Positions 14,741-24,808 of a stretch of DNA of 64,000 nt are shown piece by piece (the stretch's first letter is position 1; each line of letters opens with the position of its first letter). Below the pieces are notes generated by a model. The model was not told the DNA's origin and made no database searches. It saw nothing but the letters and a program-made list of their open reading frames with translations. The stretch comes from Bog-756 sp963828385. Its GTDB lineage: Bacteria > Actinomycetota > Acidimicrobiia > Acidimicrobiales > RAAP-2. The stretch is taken from assembly GCA_963828385.1 (NCBI GenBank), contig CAWHEF010000002.1, positions 1,550,001-1,614,000 on the forward strand. The letters are read 5' to 3'. Position numbers and translations under genes: made by a program.

Positions 14741-17162
14741 ATGCACGTCGATCCCGGTGCCGCCCAACCAGTCGGCTACGCCCGCCGCCTCCTCCGGTGA
14801 CCGGTAGCGATCTCGAGACGGCGCCGCTCGACGAGCTCATGGCCCGGGCTCGGTCCGTCCGCGACGCCACGTACGCCAACCGGGTCACCTTCTCGCCCAA
14901 GGTCTTCGTCCCCCTCACGATGCTGTGCCGCGACAGGTGTGGGTACTGCACGTTCGCCAAAGCCCCGGCTCGGCTGGCCTCGCCCTACCTCGATCTCGAC
15001 GACGTACTCGCCATCACCCGCGCCGGGCAACAGGCGGGCTGTCACGAAGCGCTCTTCACCCTGGGCGAGGGCCCCGAGGACCGTTATCCGAGCGCCCGGA
15101 GGTGGCTGTCCGAGCGCGGCTACGCCTCGACCATCGACTACCTCGTCGCCGCCTGCCGAATGGTGGTCGAGGAGACCGGCCTCCTCCCCCACGCCAATGC
15201 CGGCGCCCTCGACCTCGACGACGCTCCTCCGGCTGCGAGAGGTGACCGCCAGCCAGGGGATGATGCTCGAGTCACTCAACCCCGACCTCGCCGCCCACCG
15301 CTCGGCCCCCGACAAGACCCCCGAGCGCCGCCTGGCCACCCTGGAGGCGGCCGGAGAGGCTCAGGTCCCCTTCACCACCGGACTCCTGGTCGGGATCGGC
15401 GAGTCGCGGGCTGACCGTCTGGTCACGTTGTCTGCCATCGCCGACGGCCACCGCCGCTACGGCCACGTGCAGGAGGTCATCGTCCAGAACTTCCTGCCCA
15501 AGGCGGGCACGGCCATGCACCGTGCACCTCCGTGCCCCACCGAGGAGCTGGCGTGGACCATCGCCGCCGCCCGCATCGTCCTCCCTGCCGACATCCACCT
15601 CCAGGCCCCACCCAACCTCTCCGACGAGCTGGCTCCGCTTCTCGCCGCCGGTATCGACGACTGGGGCGGGGTGTCCCCGGTGACCGCCGACCATGTCAAC
15701 CCCGAGCGGTCATGGCCGGCGCTCGCCGTCCTTCGGGGGGCGACCGAGGCAGCCGGCCACACCCTCGCTCCCCGACTCACCCTCTACCCCGAGTACGCCC
15801 TCGACCCCGGTCGGTGGCTCGATGAGTCCATGCGCTTTCCGGTCCTCGACCGGTCCGACGCCGAGGGACTCGGCCGCGACCATCCCTGGTGCTCGGGGGG
15901 TGAGATCCTCCCTCCGATCCTGCTCGGCGAGGAACACACCACCTGGCCCAAGGCACCCTGGACGTGCGGCGACGCCTGGCCGAAGGACTCGCCGCTCGTG
16001 GCGACACTCCCGACGCGTCGGGAGCGCCGTGGGCGAGGTGCTCGGCGGCGTGCTCGACGGCGAGATCGGTGGGAGAGAACGAGATCGTCACCCTCTTTTC
16101 CGCCCGGGGCTCCGAAGTGCGGAGCGTCGCAGCCGTGGCCGACCAGCTCCGGCGGGACGCAGTCGGCGACGAGGTCACCTACGTCGCCAATCGCAACATC
16201 AATTACACCAACGTGTGCACGTTCAAGTGCCGCTTCTGCGCCTTCTCCAAGGGCCCACTCTCGCTCAATCTCCGTGGCAGCCCGTACCTCCTCGAGCTGG
16301 GCGAGATCACCGATCGGGTCCGCGAGGCGGAGGCGGTCGGCGCCACCGAGGTGTGCCTCCAAGGCGGGATCCACCCCAACTTCGACGGTGACTACTACCT
16401 GGAGGTCATCAGAGCGGTCCGCCAGGCTTCGGACCCATCCATATCCACGGCTTCACCGCCCTCGAGGTCACGGAAGGTGCCCGACGGCTCGGGACCTCGC
16501 TCGCCGACTACCTCGTCCTTCTGCGCGACGCCGGGCTCAAGACGCTGCCTGGCACCGCCGCCGAGATCCTCGACGATCCAGTGCGGGCGGTCCTGTGCCC
16601 GGACAAGATCAACACCGAGGAGTGGCTCTTCGCCCACCGCACGGCCCACAGAGTGGGGCTGCGATCGAACGTCACGATCATGTTCGGCGCCGTCGAGCAG
16701 CCGCGCTCGTGGGCCCGCCATCTCGTCCGGACCCGTACCCTCCAGTCCGAGACGGGCGGATTCACCGAGTTCGTGCCACTTCCCTTCGTGCACATGGCCA
16801 CTCCGATCTATCTCCAGCATCGTGCCCGTCGTGGCCCGACCTTCCGCGAGTGCCTGCTCATGCACGCCGTTGGGAGGATCGCCTATCGCGGCCTCATCGA
16901 CAACATCCAGGTCAGTTGGGTCAAGCTCGGAGCGGGGGGCGTACACCAGATCCTGCAGGCAGGTGCCAACGACCTCGGTGGGACCCTGATGGACGAGAAC
17001 ATCTCGCGGGCGGCCGGAGCCAGCCACGGTCAGATGATGGACGCCAACCGCTTCTCGTCCATCGTGGAGCCCTTGGGGCGCACGCTGGCCCAGCGGACCA
17101 CGCTGTACGGACGGGTGTCGAGCACGGGTACGTCGACCGGTTCACTCGTCGCCACTCGCTGA
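14741..17162 (+). CDS. fbiC: Bifunctional FO synthase CofG-CofH (interrupted by apparent frameshifts)
   Basis: FO synthase builds the deazaflavin core of coenzyme F420 from tyrosine and a flavin precursor. The CofG half (to about 15950) has the radical-SAM cluster CRDRCGYC. The CofH half has CTFKCRFC (about 16215-16240) and later VLCPDKINTEEWLF. The coding phase changes near 15225, 15952, 16021, 16072 and 16435, and probably at 14796. Inserting one G or C at 14796, 15952, 16021, 16072 or 16435 restores a continuous product, for example SDPIHIHGFTALEV across 16435. The fused order and the total of about 807 codons match actinobacterial FbiC (about 840). I therefore read it as one intact gene with assembly errors. 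A separate cofG and cofH pair is less likely. Confidence 0.9.
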
Positions 17163-17179
17163 TCGACGTCGACGCGCCC

Positions 17180-18295
17180 GTGACGCATCCGGCATCCTCG
17201 AACGAAGAGGGAATCGAGCTGCGAGCCGACAGCACCGATTCCGGCGCCAGTCCGCAGCGGACGAAGGTGCTGACCGAGGAACAACGTGACGAACTCGACC
17301 GGTTGGTCGCGGAACTCACCGATGGCGGCGGCACCACCCAACAGCGACGTCTCTACCGCTCGATGCTCACGACGGTTGCCACCATGGCCACCGGGGACAC
17401 CGAGACCATCGATCTCAAGATCGCCGATTCAGCCCTTCAGGAGATGGCTGAGGCGTTCAAGATGTTCCGGCCGTTCCGCCGTCGCCGCAAGGTGACCATC
17501 TTCGGCTCTGCACGCACGCTGCCCGACCGTCCGGCATATCTGAGCACGCGAGACCTAGCCGCTTCGATGGCCGCCGCCGGGTGGATGGTGGTGACGGGGG
17601 CCGGACCGGGCATCATGGCCGCCGGAATGGAGGGAGCGGGGAAGGACCTCTCGATCGGGGTCAACATCCGCCTTCCTCAAGAACCTGGAGCTAACGCCTT
17701 CATCGCCCAGGATCCGAAGCTGGTCGAGATGCGGTACTTCTTCACCCGCAAGCTCATGCTCATCAAGGAGTCAGATGCCTACGTCGTCGTCCCCGGCGGC
17801 TTCGGCACTCTGGACGAGGGCTTCGAGCTCCTCACGCTGCTCCAGACGGGCAAGGCCGAGCCGGCGCCGGTTGTGATGCTCGACGTACCGGGCGGAACCT
17901 ACTGGAAGGGTTGGCTCGACTTCCTCGATCAGCAGGTGACGCCCACCGGGATGATCGCCGCCGAGGACCGCTCCTTGTTCCTCGTCACCGACGATGTCGC
18001 CACCGCTACCGCAGAGATCCTCGGCTTCTATCGCAACTACCACTCGTGCCGATGGGTCGGCGACGTCCTCGTGCTGCGGTTCGTCCGGGCACCGGACAAG
18101 GACGAACTAGCCGAGCTGAACCGATCATTCGCCGACATCACCGTTGGCGGCACCCTGCGCCGGGCCAAGCCTTTCCCGCCCGAGGTCTCCGACAGCGACC
18201 ACCTCGAGCTCGGCCGGGTGGCCTTTCGCTTCGACCGGCTCCACTACGGGCGCCTCCGCCAGCTGATCGACGCATGCAACCAGTTGCCCATGTGA
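17180..18295 (+). CDS. LOG-family (TIGR00730-like) Rossmann protein
   Basis: The product is about 371 residues from a GTG at 17180, 17 bases after the fbiC stop. The central domain carries the LOG/lysine-decarboxylase-like signature FFTRKLMLIKESDAYVVVPG followed by GGFGTLDE. LOG proteins release cytokinin bases from nucleotide monophosphates or act as general nucleotide 5'-monophosphate phosphoribohydrolases. The N-terminal extension (about 1-100) is helical and charged, and a C-terminal extension of about 100 residues follows the core, so it is much longer than the 190-residue plant-like LOG. The start is uncertain because no ribosome-binding site is clear. It ends convergent with the glycan island. 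Confidence 0.85.
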   Translation: MTHPASSNEEGIELRADSTDSGASPQRTKVLTEEQRDELDRLVAELTDGGGTTQQRRLYRSMLTTVATMATGDTETIDLKIADSALQEMAEAFKMFRPFRRRRKVTIFGSARTLPDRPAYLSTRDLAASMAAAGWMVVTGAGPGIMAAGMEGAGKDLSIGVNIRLPQEPGANAFIAQDPKLVEMRYFFTRKLMLIKESDAYVVVPGGFGTLDEGFELLTLLQTGKAEPAPVVMLDVPGGTYWKGWLDFLDQQVTPTGMIAAEDRSLFLVTDDVATATAEILGFYRNYHSCRWVGDVLVLRFVRAPDKDELAELNRSFADITVGGTLRRAKPFPPEVSDSDHLELGRVAFRFDRLHYGRLRQLIDACNQLPM

Positions 18296-18426
18296 GCGAA
18301 GAGCGGTCCCGCCGGCGATGGTTGATGCTGCCGCCGTTCTTGAACACACCGGGTGACTCTCTCTGAAGTTCTCCGTGGGCCCGCTTCGAGGTCGCCCTGA
18401 TCGGTCTCGCCAAATTCGTCTCAACC

Positions 18427-19686
18427 TCATGTGGATTGGGCAGGCGGTGTTCGCAGCGGCCCCATTCCGCTGACTTCGTCGACCGCCTGTTCGATGCGCG
18501 CCCGGACCACCGAGGTCTCATACAGCTCGAGATACCTCTTCTCTGCTTCCTCCACCAAACGCCTACGCAAGTCGGCTTCGACCAAGACGCGGTGGCAGGC
18601 AGAGGCGAAGTCCTGGGGGTCATCGGCAACGAGCAACTGGACCCCGTCGGTGACGTCGAGGCCGTCAGCTCCGACGGACGTCGACACGACCGGGATGCGG
18701 TGGGCGAACGCCTCGAGGATCTTCACTCTGGTGCCGCTTCCGATGCGAAGCGGCACGACGCAGATGTCCGCACGGGCGAGCTCCGGATCCATGCGGCGGA
18801 CGCTCCCGGTCACGGAGACCAAGCCAGGATCGGCGAGCCTCTCAATCGACGGTGCGCTCTTTCCCACCAACCGCATCTCGACGTGGGGCACCTTCGAGCG
18901 AAGATGAGGTCCGACCTCTTCGACGAGCCAGCGGGCTCCGTCCATATTGGGGACGTAGTTGAGCCTCCCTTGGAACAGGATGGTCGGGGGATCTTCTACC
19001 TGACTGCGTCCGAGAGGCCGTTCCGGACGTGGATAACCGTTCGGTATGACGATCGCACCGGGAAGTCCGGCTCGCTCGACGTCTCGCTCGCTGCACAGGG
19101 CGATCCCATCGACTTTTTCAGCGATGGAACGCTGCAACGCTGTCCAATCGCGCCGGTTCTTGGCCCCCTGGACTGTCGCGGCCAGGCGACCGATGACGCT
19201 GTGTAGCCTCGGCGACTCAGTTGTGCGCAGATGCTGCAACTGGTGCACCTTCACGTCCTCAAGGTTGTCGAGGTCGACGATCGTCGTCCCAAGCCTGGGC
19301 TGCCCGAGCCAGGTGTAAACAGAAGGTGTGGTGAACCACACCAGGTCGTACCGGTCGCTCGCCCACCTGACGAACACGTCACAGGGACCTCGGTCCCTAT
19401 CTTTCAATGCCACCTCAAGGGGTGCTCCACGTGTGAGGGCCCAGGCGGCGCGGGCCCAGGGGCGGCGATCGACGATCGGATGAGAGGAATGCGCCAGTCG
19501 CCCGATCTGGATATGGTCGGGCACCTCGAACTCGGTCCGACCGGCGTCGTGCAGGCTGAACAGGTCGACGGTGCCGAGATCGGAGAAGACTTCCAGGATG
19601 GACGAGCTCCTGATCAGACCACCGCCCGTCGGTGGCCAAGGGAAGTCCTCGGCGACGAAGAGGAACTTCACCGGATCGATCTCCAA
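18427..19686 (-). CDS. Family 4-type (GT-B) glycosyltransferase
   Basis: The product is 419 residues. The N-terminus KFLFVAEDFPWPPTGGGLIR is the acceptor-side Rossmann opening of GT4 enzymes. The C-terminal half has ILFQGRLNYVPNMDG, VVPLRIGSGTRVKILEAFAH and VVSTSVGADGL, the donor-binding region with the Glu of the E-x7-E area. Similar enzymes add sugars to polysaccharide chains at the cytoplasmic face of the membrane. Its start overlaps the end of the upstream small coiled-coil gene by 19 bases. It is the last gene of the glycan run and ends 131 bases from the convergent LOG gene. Confidence 0.92.
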   Translation of the reverse strand: MEIDPVKFLFVAEDFPWPPTGGGLIRSSSILEVFSDLGTVDLFSLHDAGRTEFEVPDHIQIGRLAHSSHPIVDRRPWARAAWALTRGAPLEVALKDRDRGPCDVFVRWASDRYDLVWFTTPSVYTWLGQPRLGTTIVDLDNLEDVKVHQLQHLRTTESPRLHSVIGRLAATVQGAKNRRDWTALQRSIAEKVDGIALCSERDVERAGLPGAIVIPNGYPRPERPLGRSQVEDPPTILFQGRLNYVPNMDGARWLVEEVGPHLRSKVPHVEMRLVGKSAPSIERLADPGLVSVTGSVRRMDPELARADICVVPLRIGSGTRVKILEAFAHRIPVVSTSVGADGLDVTDGVQLLVADDPQDFASACHRVLVEADLRRRLVEEAEKRYLELYETSVVRARIEQAVDEVSGMGPLRTPPAQST

Positions 19687-19949
19687 CGAGCGGCCACGAT
19701 CGCTTTCAGCCGTTGCTGGAGCACGTACGTCGTCCGCGTGCGCAGGACCCTTGCTGTCTCGTCGGCAACCGCCTCAACTTCAGCGATGTAGGCAGCTTTG
19801 ACGTCGACGGCTGCCTTGGCCGCTTCCAGCTCGCGCCTCGTCTGGATCAGCTCTTCGATGAGTGCACTGCGCTCGCGTTCGAGCGCTTCGATCCGAGCGG
19901 TCGAACGACCGGTGACAGCCGGTGTGTCACCGCTTCCTCCGACACTCAT
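19668..19949 (-). CDS. Small coiled-coil protein of the glycan island
   Basis: The 93-residue protein has a heptad-patterned core (about 18-62, ARIEALERERSALIEELIQT onwards) predicted to form a coiled coil, then a basic C-terminus. No enzyme motif is visible. Such short coiled-coil proteins next to glycosyltransferases may serve as chain-length or scaffold factors, but that is speculation. The 19-base overlap with the GT4 start supports coexpression. Confidence 0.6.
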   Translation of the reverse strand: MSVGGSGDTPAVTGRSTARIEALERERSALIEELIQTRRELEAAKAAVDVKAAYIAEVEAVADETARVLRTRTTYVLQQRLKAIVAARWRSIR

Positions 19950-20016
19950 CAGCGGATACTAACTTCCCTGTATGCCGGGGTTGGCCGAACGGAACGAGTC
20001 CGGACGACGGAAACGT

Positions 20017-21288
20017 TCACTGGACTCCCGGGGGGACCGGAACGCGGCGGGAGGAGTGACTGATGGCATCCATGAGGCCCCGGAGGTCGCCGCTTGCGAA
20101 CCGAGCAGGGTTGACGACCGGAACCGCACTCCCGTCCGCTCGATACAGGGGACGTCGTCTCCTCCCTGGTCCGATGCCAGTGACGACGACCTCGAAATCG
20201 CGTACCGAGGCAAACGTGTTCCGCACGGTGTCGATCCTTACGTCGACACCGAGATCGATAAGCCGCTCCCGCGTCAGTGGCTGTTGTTGGTTGAGAGCGG
20301 TGCACGTTGAATTGGTCGTCGAGGCCACCACGGCCCATCCACTCCGCGCCAGAACTGCTGCGGTTTCCCACATTGTTGCCGTCCCGCCAGTCGGGTCAGC
20401 GTCGATATCGACCAGTACGCGGGGTGGCATACCCCTTGCTCGGTTGATGGCGCGCTCGATTGTGACCGTGTCGGCCCAGCCTGGGCGGCGCTCAAGATTC
20501 GCCAACCGGTCGGACCACTTGGCGACGAAGCGCCCTCTGTTCCGGCGCATCAAGAATTCCCGATATGCGCGGGTCGTACTCTGGCTTCCCTGATGGATGA
20601 GCGTTGCACGCGGCTCATAAATCACCTTGTAACCGCTGGATCGGAGCGACAGGCACAGATCCGTGTCCTCGTAGTAAGCCGGATAAAAACGCTCGTCGAA
20701 TCCACCGACATGATCCCATGCGTCGCGTCGAACCAGGAATCCGTTGGCCGAAAGGTAATCGACCTCCCTGACATAGAAGTACGCTGGTGCCGGTGCGCTC
20801 CTTGCTGCTCCCCGACCTACATGAGTTGCGTGGCCATCGACCCACAGCACCGATCCCGCTTCTTGCACAGTGCCGTCGGCGGCCAGAATCCTGCTGCCCA
20901 CGGCTCCGATTGATGGGTCGCGTTTTGCAGTCGCAACAAGCCGATCGACGCAGCCCTTCTCGAGCGTGCTGTCGTCATTGACGAAGAGCAGGTACCGACC
21001 TTTTGCGACAGCGGCAGCCAGGTTGTTCCCTCCGCCGAATCCCAGATTGAATCGGCTGCGCGCCACGACGACGTCCTCACGCTGCTCCAACAGCCGGAAC
21101 TGCTCATCTGCCACGCCGTTTGCTACAACCACTACCTCCAGCTGCGTATGAGTATCGGAGGCCAGTGCGGCTGACACGGATCGCATCACACGCCCCACAT
21201 CCGCAAGTACCAGTACGCACACCGAGACCTGGGGAGCGGACGGTGACCGAACCCCCACGGTCACGAATGGAGCCGCATCTCTATCCAT
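20017..21288 (-). CDS. Family 2 (GT-A) glycosyltransferase, rhamnosyltransferase-like
   Basis: The GT-A domain opens with QVSVCVLVLADVG, followed by the conserved NLGFGGGNN and the metal-binding LLFVNDDSTLE. The acceptor-side motif FDERFYPAYYEDTDLCLSLR is typical of WcaE/rhamnosyltransferase-like GT2 enzymes that extend cell-surface polysaccharides. After about residue 270 comes a domain of about 150 residues (MPPRVLVDIDADPTGGTATM) that resembles the start of a GT-B fold or a sugar-binding domain and is not usual for short GT2 proteins. I chose ATG 21288, which leaves 21 residues before the domain. The frame is open to an ATG at 21453, and the intervening 55 codons look non-conserved and charged. 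Confidence 0.88.
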   Translation of the reverse strand: MDRDAAPFVTVGVRSPSAPQVSVCVLVLADVGRVMRSVSAALASDTHTQLEVVVVANGVADEQFRLLEQREDVVVARSRFNLGFGGGNNLAAAVAKGRYLLFVNDDSTLEKGCVDRLVATAKRDPSIGAVGSRILAADGTVQEAGSVLWVDGHATHVGRGAARSAPAPAYFYVREVDYLSANGFLVRRDAWDHVGGFDERFYPAYYEDTDLCLSLRSSGYKVIYEPRATLIHQGSQSTTRAYREFLMRRNRGRFVAKWSDRLANLERRPGWADTVTIERAINRARGMPPRVLVDIDADPTGGTATMWETAAVLARSGWAVVASTTNSTCTALNQQQPLTRERLIDLGVDVRIDTVRNTFASVRDFEVVVTGIGPGRRRRPLYRADGSAVPVVNPARFASGDLRGLMDAISHSSRRVPVPPGVQ

Positions 21289-21941
21289 CGATCGATCGCT
21301 CAGAGAATTCACAGAACCACTTCGGTCACCTGGGTGAAGTGCCGATGGACTGGATCCGTCGCCCCTATTCCGACTGTCCCGGGGGGCGGATACGCGTGCC
21401 CCGACTGGTCGTCCATTCTTCTTGCCCATTTCTCCTCGGCTACCGATCTCCATCTAGCATCGATCGAAAACATCTGCATCGTCCCTCTGCGGGGACGCTG
21501 CATCCACCATGCCGGCTCGACCGGAGGGCAGCCTCGAACTCGAGATCCGGCGCGCGAGCCGCGCGACCGCTCCCCGTTCGATGAGATTCCTCCTATTAGG
21601 ACCTGCCTAGGAGAACGCGTCGCTGCAGATTGTCGCCAAGCAGCAGGTGAGGATCATCGCCAAGCCCAGCCGAACATCGCAGCCTTGAGGAAGTGGCTCG
21701 GTCGGAGCCTTCGCAGCTCCCCCATGCCATCATCAATGCGGGTTCACCCAAACCCCCATCACCATCCCTTTCCGAACGTCGAGTGGCCCGCAAACAGGAC
21801 TACCTGCCGGGTGCTCCCGGCAACGACCTGGCCCAGGTGGGGAACTCCAATCACGTGATGAGCCACATTCCACTGACACCTTCCGCGACTGAATTTGATC
21901 CGGGTTGGCGGGCAGCTACGCGGCCTCGTCAGCGAGGACGC
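21289..21941 (-). other. Gene-poor stretch in the glycan island
   Basis: About 650 bases without a convincing gene on either strand. The first 165 bases could be an N-terminal extension of the GT2 gene. The remainder has only short open frames with no recognisable motif and mixed codon use. It may hold the promoter of the GT2 gene or the debris of a lost gene. I see no inverted terminal repeats that would mark an insertion sequence. Confidence 0.4.
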
Positions 21942-22933
21942 TCACCCTTGGCGCTCCTTCCTCGCCGGCGCTCCCCACCAGCGTTCTTTGATTGCGGAAG
22001 ATACATCGCGCCGCCGGTCGGAGGGTCCATCTAAACGTTCTGACCATAGCTCCAAGCCATTCGCGAAGCCGGGATCATCTCCCCTCGCGATCGCTCTCAC
22101 AACACCGCCGCCGTGGCAACGGCTTCCCAGTCAACTCCCGGGGCCAGCCCGTCAGCCACAAGATGAGTGCATCGGCTCGGCATGGACGTCACAAGCCGAC
22201 GACGAGATTGCCGGAGAGTTTTAGAAGCGAGGGTACACCGGAGATAAATCATTGCCGCGTGGTTGAGGTAGGGACGTACTCGACGCGGAAACTTTTGACC
22301 GAATCGAAGAGGAAAACCAGCCCCCTGCAGAGCCAGCCACAAGCCAAAATCGTCGGGAACGGTTTCGTTGGAAGCCCGGCGGTGGATAGAGAGATCCTCT
22401 CGCAGTGCGGACAACCGGGCGCTAAACGTCATGCACACGGATGGTACGGTGTGCCAGTACTCTGTACCGACGTTATAAACAAAGGACGGACCGGTAACCG
22501 GTCCGCCCTCACCCCTGTAATAGTTATTCGGATGCTCATAGAGCGTCATATATGAGACCACGGCCGGTAAAGCATCGACACCGCGAGTGAGCCACCCAAG
22601 CGAGTCTTCAGTATGGAGGTAGTCGTCCTCGACGAAGTAGACCCAGTCATCGTCTTGTCCCTGCTCCAATGCCAGTTCAACCGCTCCTAGGTACGAGCCA
22701 GCATTGCCTTTGCGTTCCTGGTTTATTATGCTTTTAGCTACCGGCTGTAGAATGGGAAGAGCCGAGCTGGGCTCGCCATCATTGATGACAGTAAGCGATA
22801 CTCGGGAAGCATTCTTGAGGGACCGAGCGAAACTAAGCGCACATAATTCTTTGCTATAGTAGAACGGTCTCTCGCTCCGATTCTCGCTCCCAGTTGTTCG
22901 GTAGATTGCGTAGATGTTGGCTTTGGCGCTCAC
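21942..22933 (-). CDS. GT-A-like glycosyltransferase-type protein (probable C-terminal frameshift)
   Basis: The N-terminus SAKANIYAIYRTTG leads to SLTVINDGEPSS and then WVYFVEDDYLHTEDSLGWL, with an acidic EDD motif where GT-A enzymes bind metal and nucleotide-sugar. I recognise a glycosyltransferase-like layout but no named family. The intact frame stops at 22097. One added base near 22100 would extend the protein to 21942, with a plausible C-terminus containing ARGDDPGFANGLELWSERLD and KERWWG. Codon use is much less GC-biased than in the neighbours, with TTA, ATA and AAA codons, which suggests transfer. The GTG at 22933 is tentative; the frame is open to 22999. Confidence 0.6.
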
Positions 22934-23420
22934 ACGCACGTCCAATCTAAGTAATATGGAGAATTCACTGGCCCAACCCAGTCTTCCTGAGAGCAGCACT
23001 GCGTGCCGATCCTACGGCTTCCAGCTCTTAGTTCATGTCATCAACAATGTTGATGCTACAAAAACTTAAGGCATTCTCTCCCAACCCGTCTTCTAGTGTC
23101 GGCCAAGAGCTCAGGAAGTAGATTATTCTCTCGCCACAACCACGCCACAGTCTCTAGTAGCACTGCCAACGTCAATGATAGCCGCTTCTCCCGTGTGAAG
23201 TACCAGCGCCCTCGGGTCCGCCGCCTACCAACTCTCCGGCATTGCCGGAAATCACTACCTCCTATTCGGAGGCTTCCTATTCGGAGGCTTCAGCCAAAGA
23301 CATACACTCAGCCAACGATCATCGGGCACTGTGCAGGACGAGGCGGTCCTTTCGATTGGTCGACTTCGTCACCCCATCACGAGCCTCCTGGAGAGCTTCA
23401 CGCCCTTCGTCGTCCACCCA
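22934..23420 (-). other. Low-GC gene-poor stretch with a small tandem repeat
   Basis: About 490 bases between two glycan genes. It contains a perfect 2 x 15 bp tandem repeat (23261-23275 and 23276-23290). A minus-strand open stretch ending at 23056 has a protein-like tail (ETVAWLWRENNLLPELLADT) but no start and no known motif. It could be the end of a lost gene. I do not call a CDS here. Confidence 0.4.
23261..23290 (+). repeat. Tandem repeat, 2 x 15 bp
   Basis: Two perfect adjacent copies of CCTATTCGGAGGCTT. The unit length is a multiple of three and no coding frame is assigned. The repeat lies in the low-GC spacer of the glycan island. Confidence 0.9.
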
Positions 23421-24380
23421 TCAGCGGTGCCTGAATCGGGATCTGGCTCGTCGAAGTGCAGTGGCCCTCGTTTTCAATCGATCCAAGATTTCAGTCCGCT
23501 TCTTTAGAGGCGTGAACTGATAGCTCCCTGTCAAATACGCCCGCGTGATGTCGAACTGCCGATCCGCGAGCACTTGATCACCTCGGGTTATGTAGACCGA
23601 GTCGCTATTGATTGACAATTCCTTGATGAGGCCTGGCCAAGTCGCAGTCGTCATGACCAACTCGAGGACGAGGTTGGAAAGTGGCACGTCTTGGTGTATA
23701 TAGCGGGCTTCAGGGCCTTGCCATTCTTCCCCACTCCAATGAGCCCAGCCCCAGTCCTCGATCACATAGAGCCCCCCTGGCCGCACCAACGGCAAGAGTA
23801 CGTTCAAAGACGCTTGCGTTGGCAAGTACCGATGAGAGCAATCGTCAACGACGAGGTCCAGAGGCTTGCCGTCCAAGTTCTCACTAGTGATCCGCCTCAG
23901 CGCTCCTTGATTGCCCTGATCAATGCCAAAAAAGAGCTTTACGACCTCATTCACGCGCGCATGCTGTAGAAGATATCGGTCCAGGGCCTCATCCCGTTTT
24001 GCGAGCGAATCGACGCCAATGATTCGCTGCGGCGAAAAAAGCATTTCATAGAGAATGACGCTTCCGCCCTTGTAGAAGCCGAGGTCGACTATGTTGGCTA
24101 CCTGGTCTGGAGCAAAGCGGAGAAGGTTATCAATCATCTTCCGATGCTTAAGCAACATGAAGCGGCCCGATTCGTCGGGGGTTGATTCCCAGTGCCATCG
24201 CCCACGACCTGAGGGATCATGGAGAGTGGGATCGCCAGTTAGGAAGAAGTGCGCATCTCCGATCTGAAGGTGCTCGTCGTCAGACCAGTCCATCGTCAGC
24301 GGACTCGTGACCGGCACATGGTTTCCGGCGCGCGTCACGCGGGTCTTGGAATGTTCGACGCGGTGTCCAGGCACATCCAT
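23421..24380 (-). CDS. Class I SAM-dependent methyltransferase/hydroxylase-like protein
   Basis: The product is about 319 residues. The segment IVDLGFYKGGSVILYEMLFS is the SAM-binding loop of the CmcI/macrocin O-methyltransferase-like group. DLVVDDCSHRYLPTQASLNV and GGLYVIEDWGWAHW give the acidic metal-ligand region of that group. In glycan clusters these proteins usually O-methylate sugars. The ATG at 24380 is preceded by AAGGGGG seven bases upstream, which beats an upstream GTG at 24416. It lies 39 bases after vapC in the same direction. The codon use is mixed, like the adjacent GT-A-like gene. Confidence 0.82.
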   Translation of the reverse strand: MDVPGHRVEHSKTRVTRAGNHVPVTSPLTMDWSDDEHLQIGDAHFFLTGDPTLHDPSGRGRWHWESTPDESGRFMLLKHRKMIDNLLRFAPDQVANIVDLGFYKGGSVILYEMLFSPQRIIGVDSLAKRDEALDRYLLQHARVNEVVKLFFGIDQGNQGALRRITSENLDGKPLDLVVDDCSHRYLPTQASLNVLLPLVRPGGLYVIEDWGWAHWSGEEWQGPEARYIHQDVPLSNLVLELVMTTATWPGLIKELSINSDSVYITRGDQVLADRQFDITRAYLTGSYQFTPLKKRTEILDRLKTRATALRRARSRFRHR

Positions 24381-24419
24381 TTCTGCCCCCTTTTTGGCAA
24401 ACGGATTGTAGGTCACTCG

Positions 24420-24808
24420 TCAATGGATGCGAGGCTCTCGGGTATTTGGGATTCGAGGGCGGTCGAGAGTCACCAGCGTGGCGCCCGTTGGCTCGGCGAA
24501 AGCGGCACAGCTCGCGTCATAGCTTGACAGGTTCCGACCCAGCTCCCAGGCCCGTTCGGCAAGTAGGTCGTAGGGCCAGGGTTCGACGTCCAAGTCGAGA
24601 AGCTCGGCGTGGGCTTGTGATGCCTGGTCGGCGCTGACGAGCCCGGCGAGCTCCAGACGGCCGATGATGTTCGCACACTCGAACGACATCGGCTGGGGAG
24701 CAACGAGATCGGCTCCGGTGAGCACTTCTGTCACCCATCTCCCGTCGGGACCGTCGTCGAGCAGGAGGTGACCACACCCGACGGGTCGCATACGACAAGA
24801 GCGCTCAT
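24420..24808 (-). CDS. vapC: VapC-type PIN-domain ribonuclease toxin (one-base frameshift)
   Basis: PIN-domain toxins cut tRNA or rRNA and are neutralised by the upstream VapB. The ATG at 24808 overlaps the vapB stop as ATGA and opens MSALVVCDPSGVV, with the first metal-binding Asp. The rest, LLLDDGPDGRWVTEVL to LSSYDASCAAFAEPTGATLV with later acidic residues (YDA and LDR), is in another phase. One base restored near 24770 joins the parts and gives about 129 residues, a normal VapC size. The residue after the first Asp is Pro where most VapCs have Ala or Ser. If the shift is real the toxin is inactive; if it is an assembly error the module is probably functional. Confidence 0.83.

Noticed and set aside
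14939..18295. A single 1118-residue protein in one frame
   Set aside because: Only the parts 15225-15950 (CofG) and 17180-18295 (LOG) are coding; the stretch between them is the wrong phase of CofH, so this is not a real fusion.
23261..23290. Attachment site or insertion-sequence target duplication
   Set aside because: The two 15-bp copies are directly adjacent, with no element between them.
22934..23420. A glycan gene on either strand
   Set aside because: Several frames look protein-like over short stretches on both strands, which is contradictory, and none has a start plus a recognisable motif.
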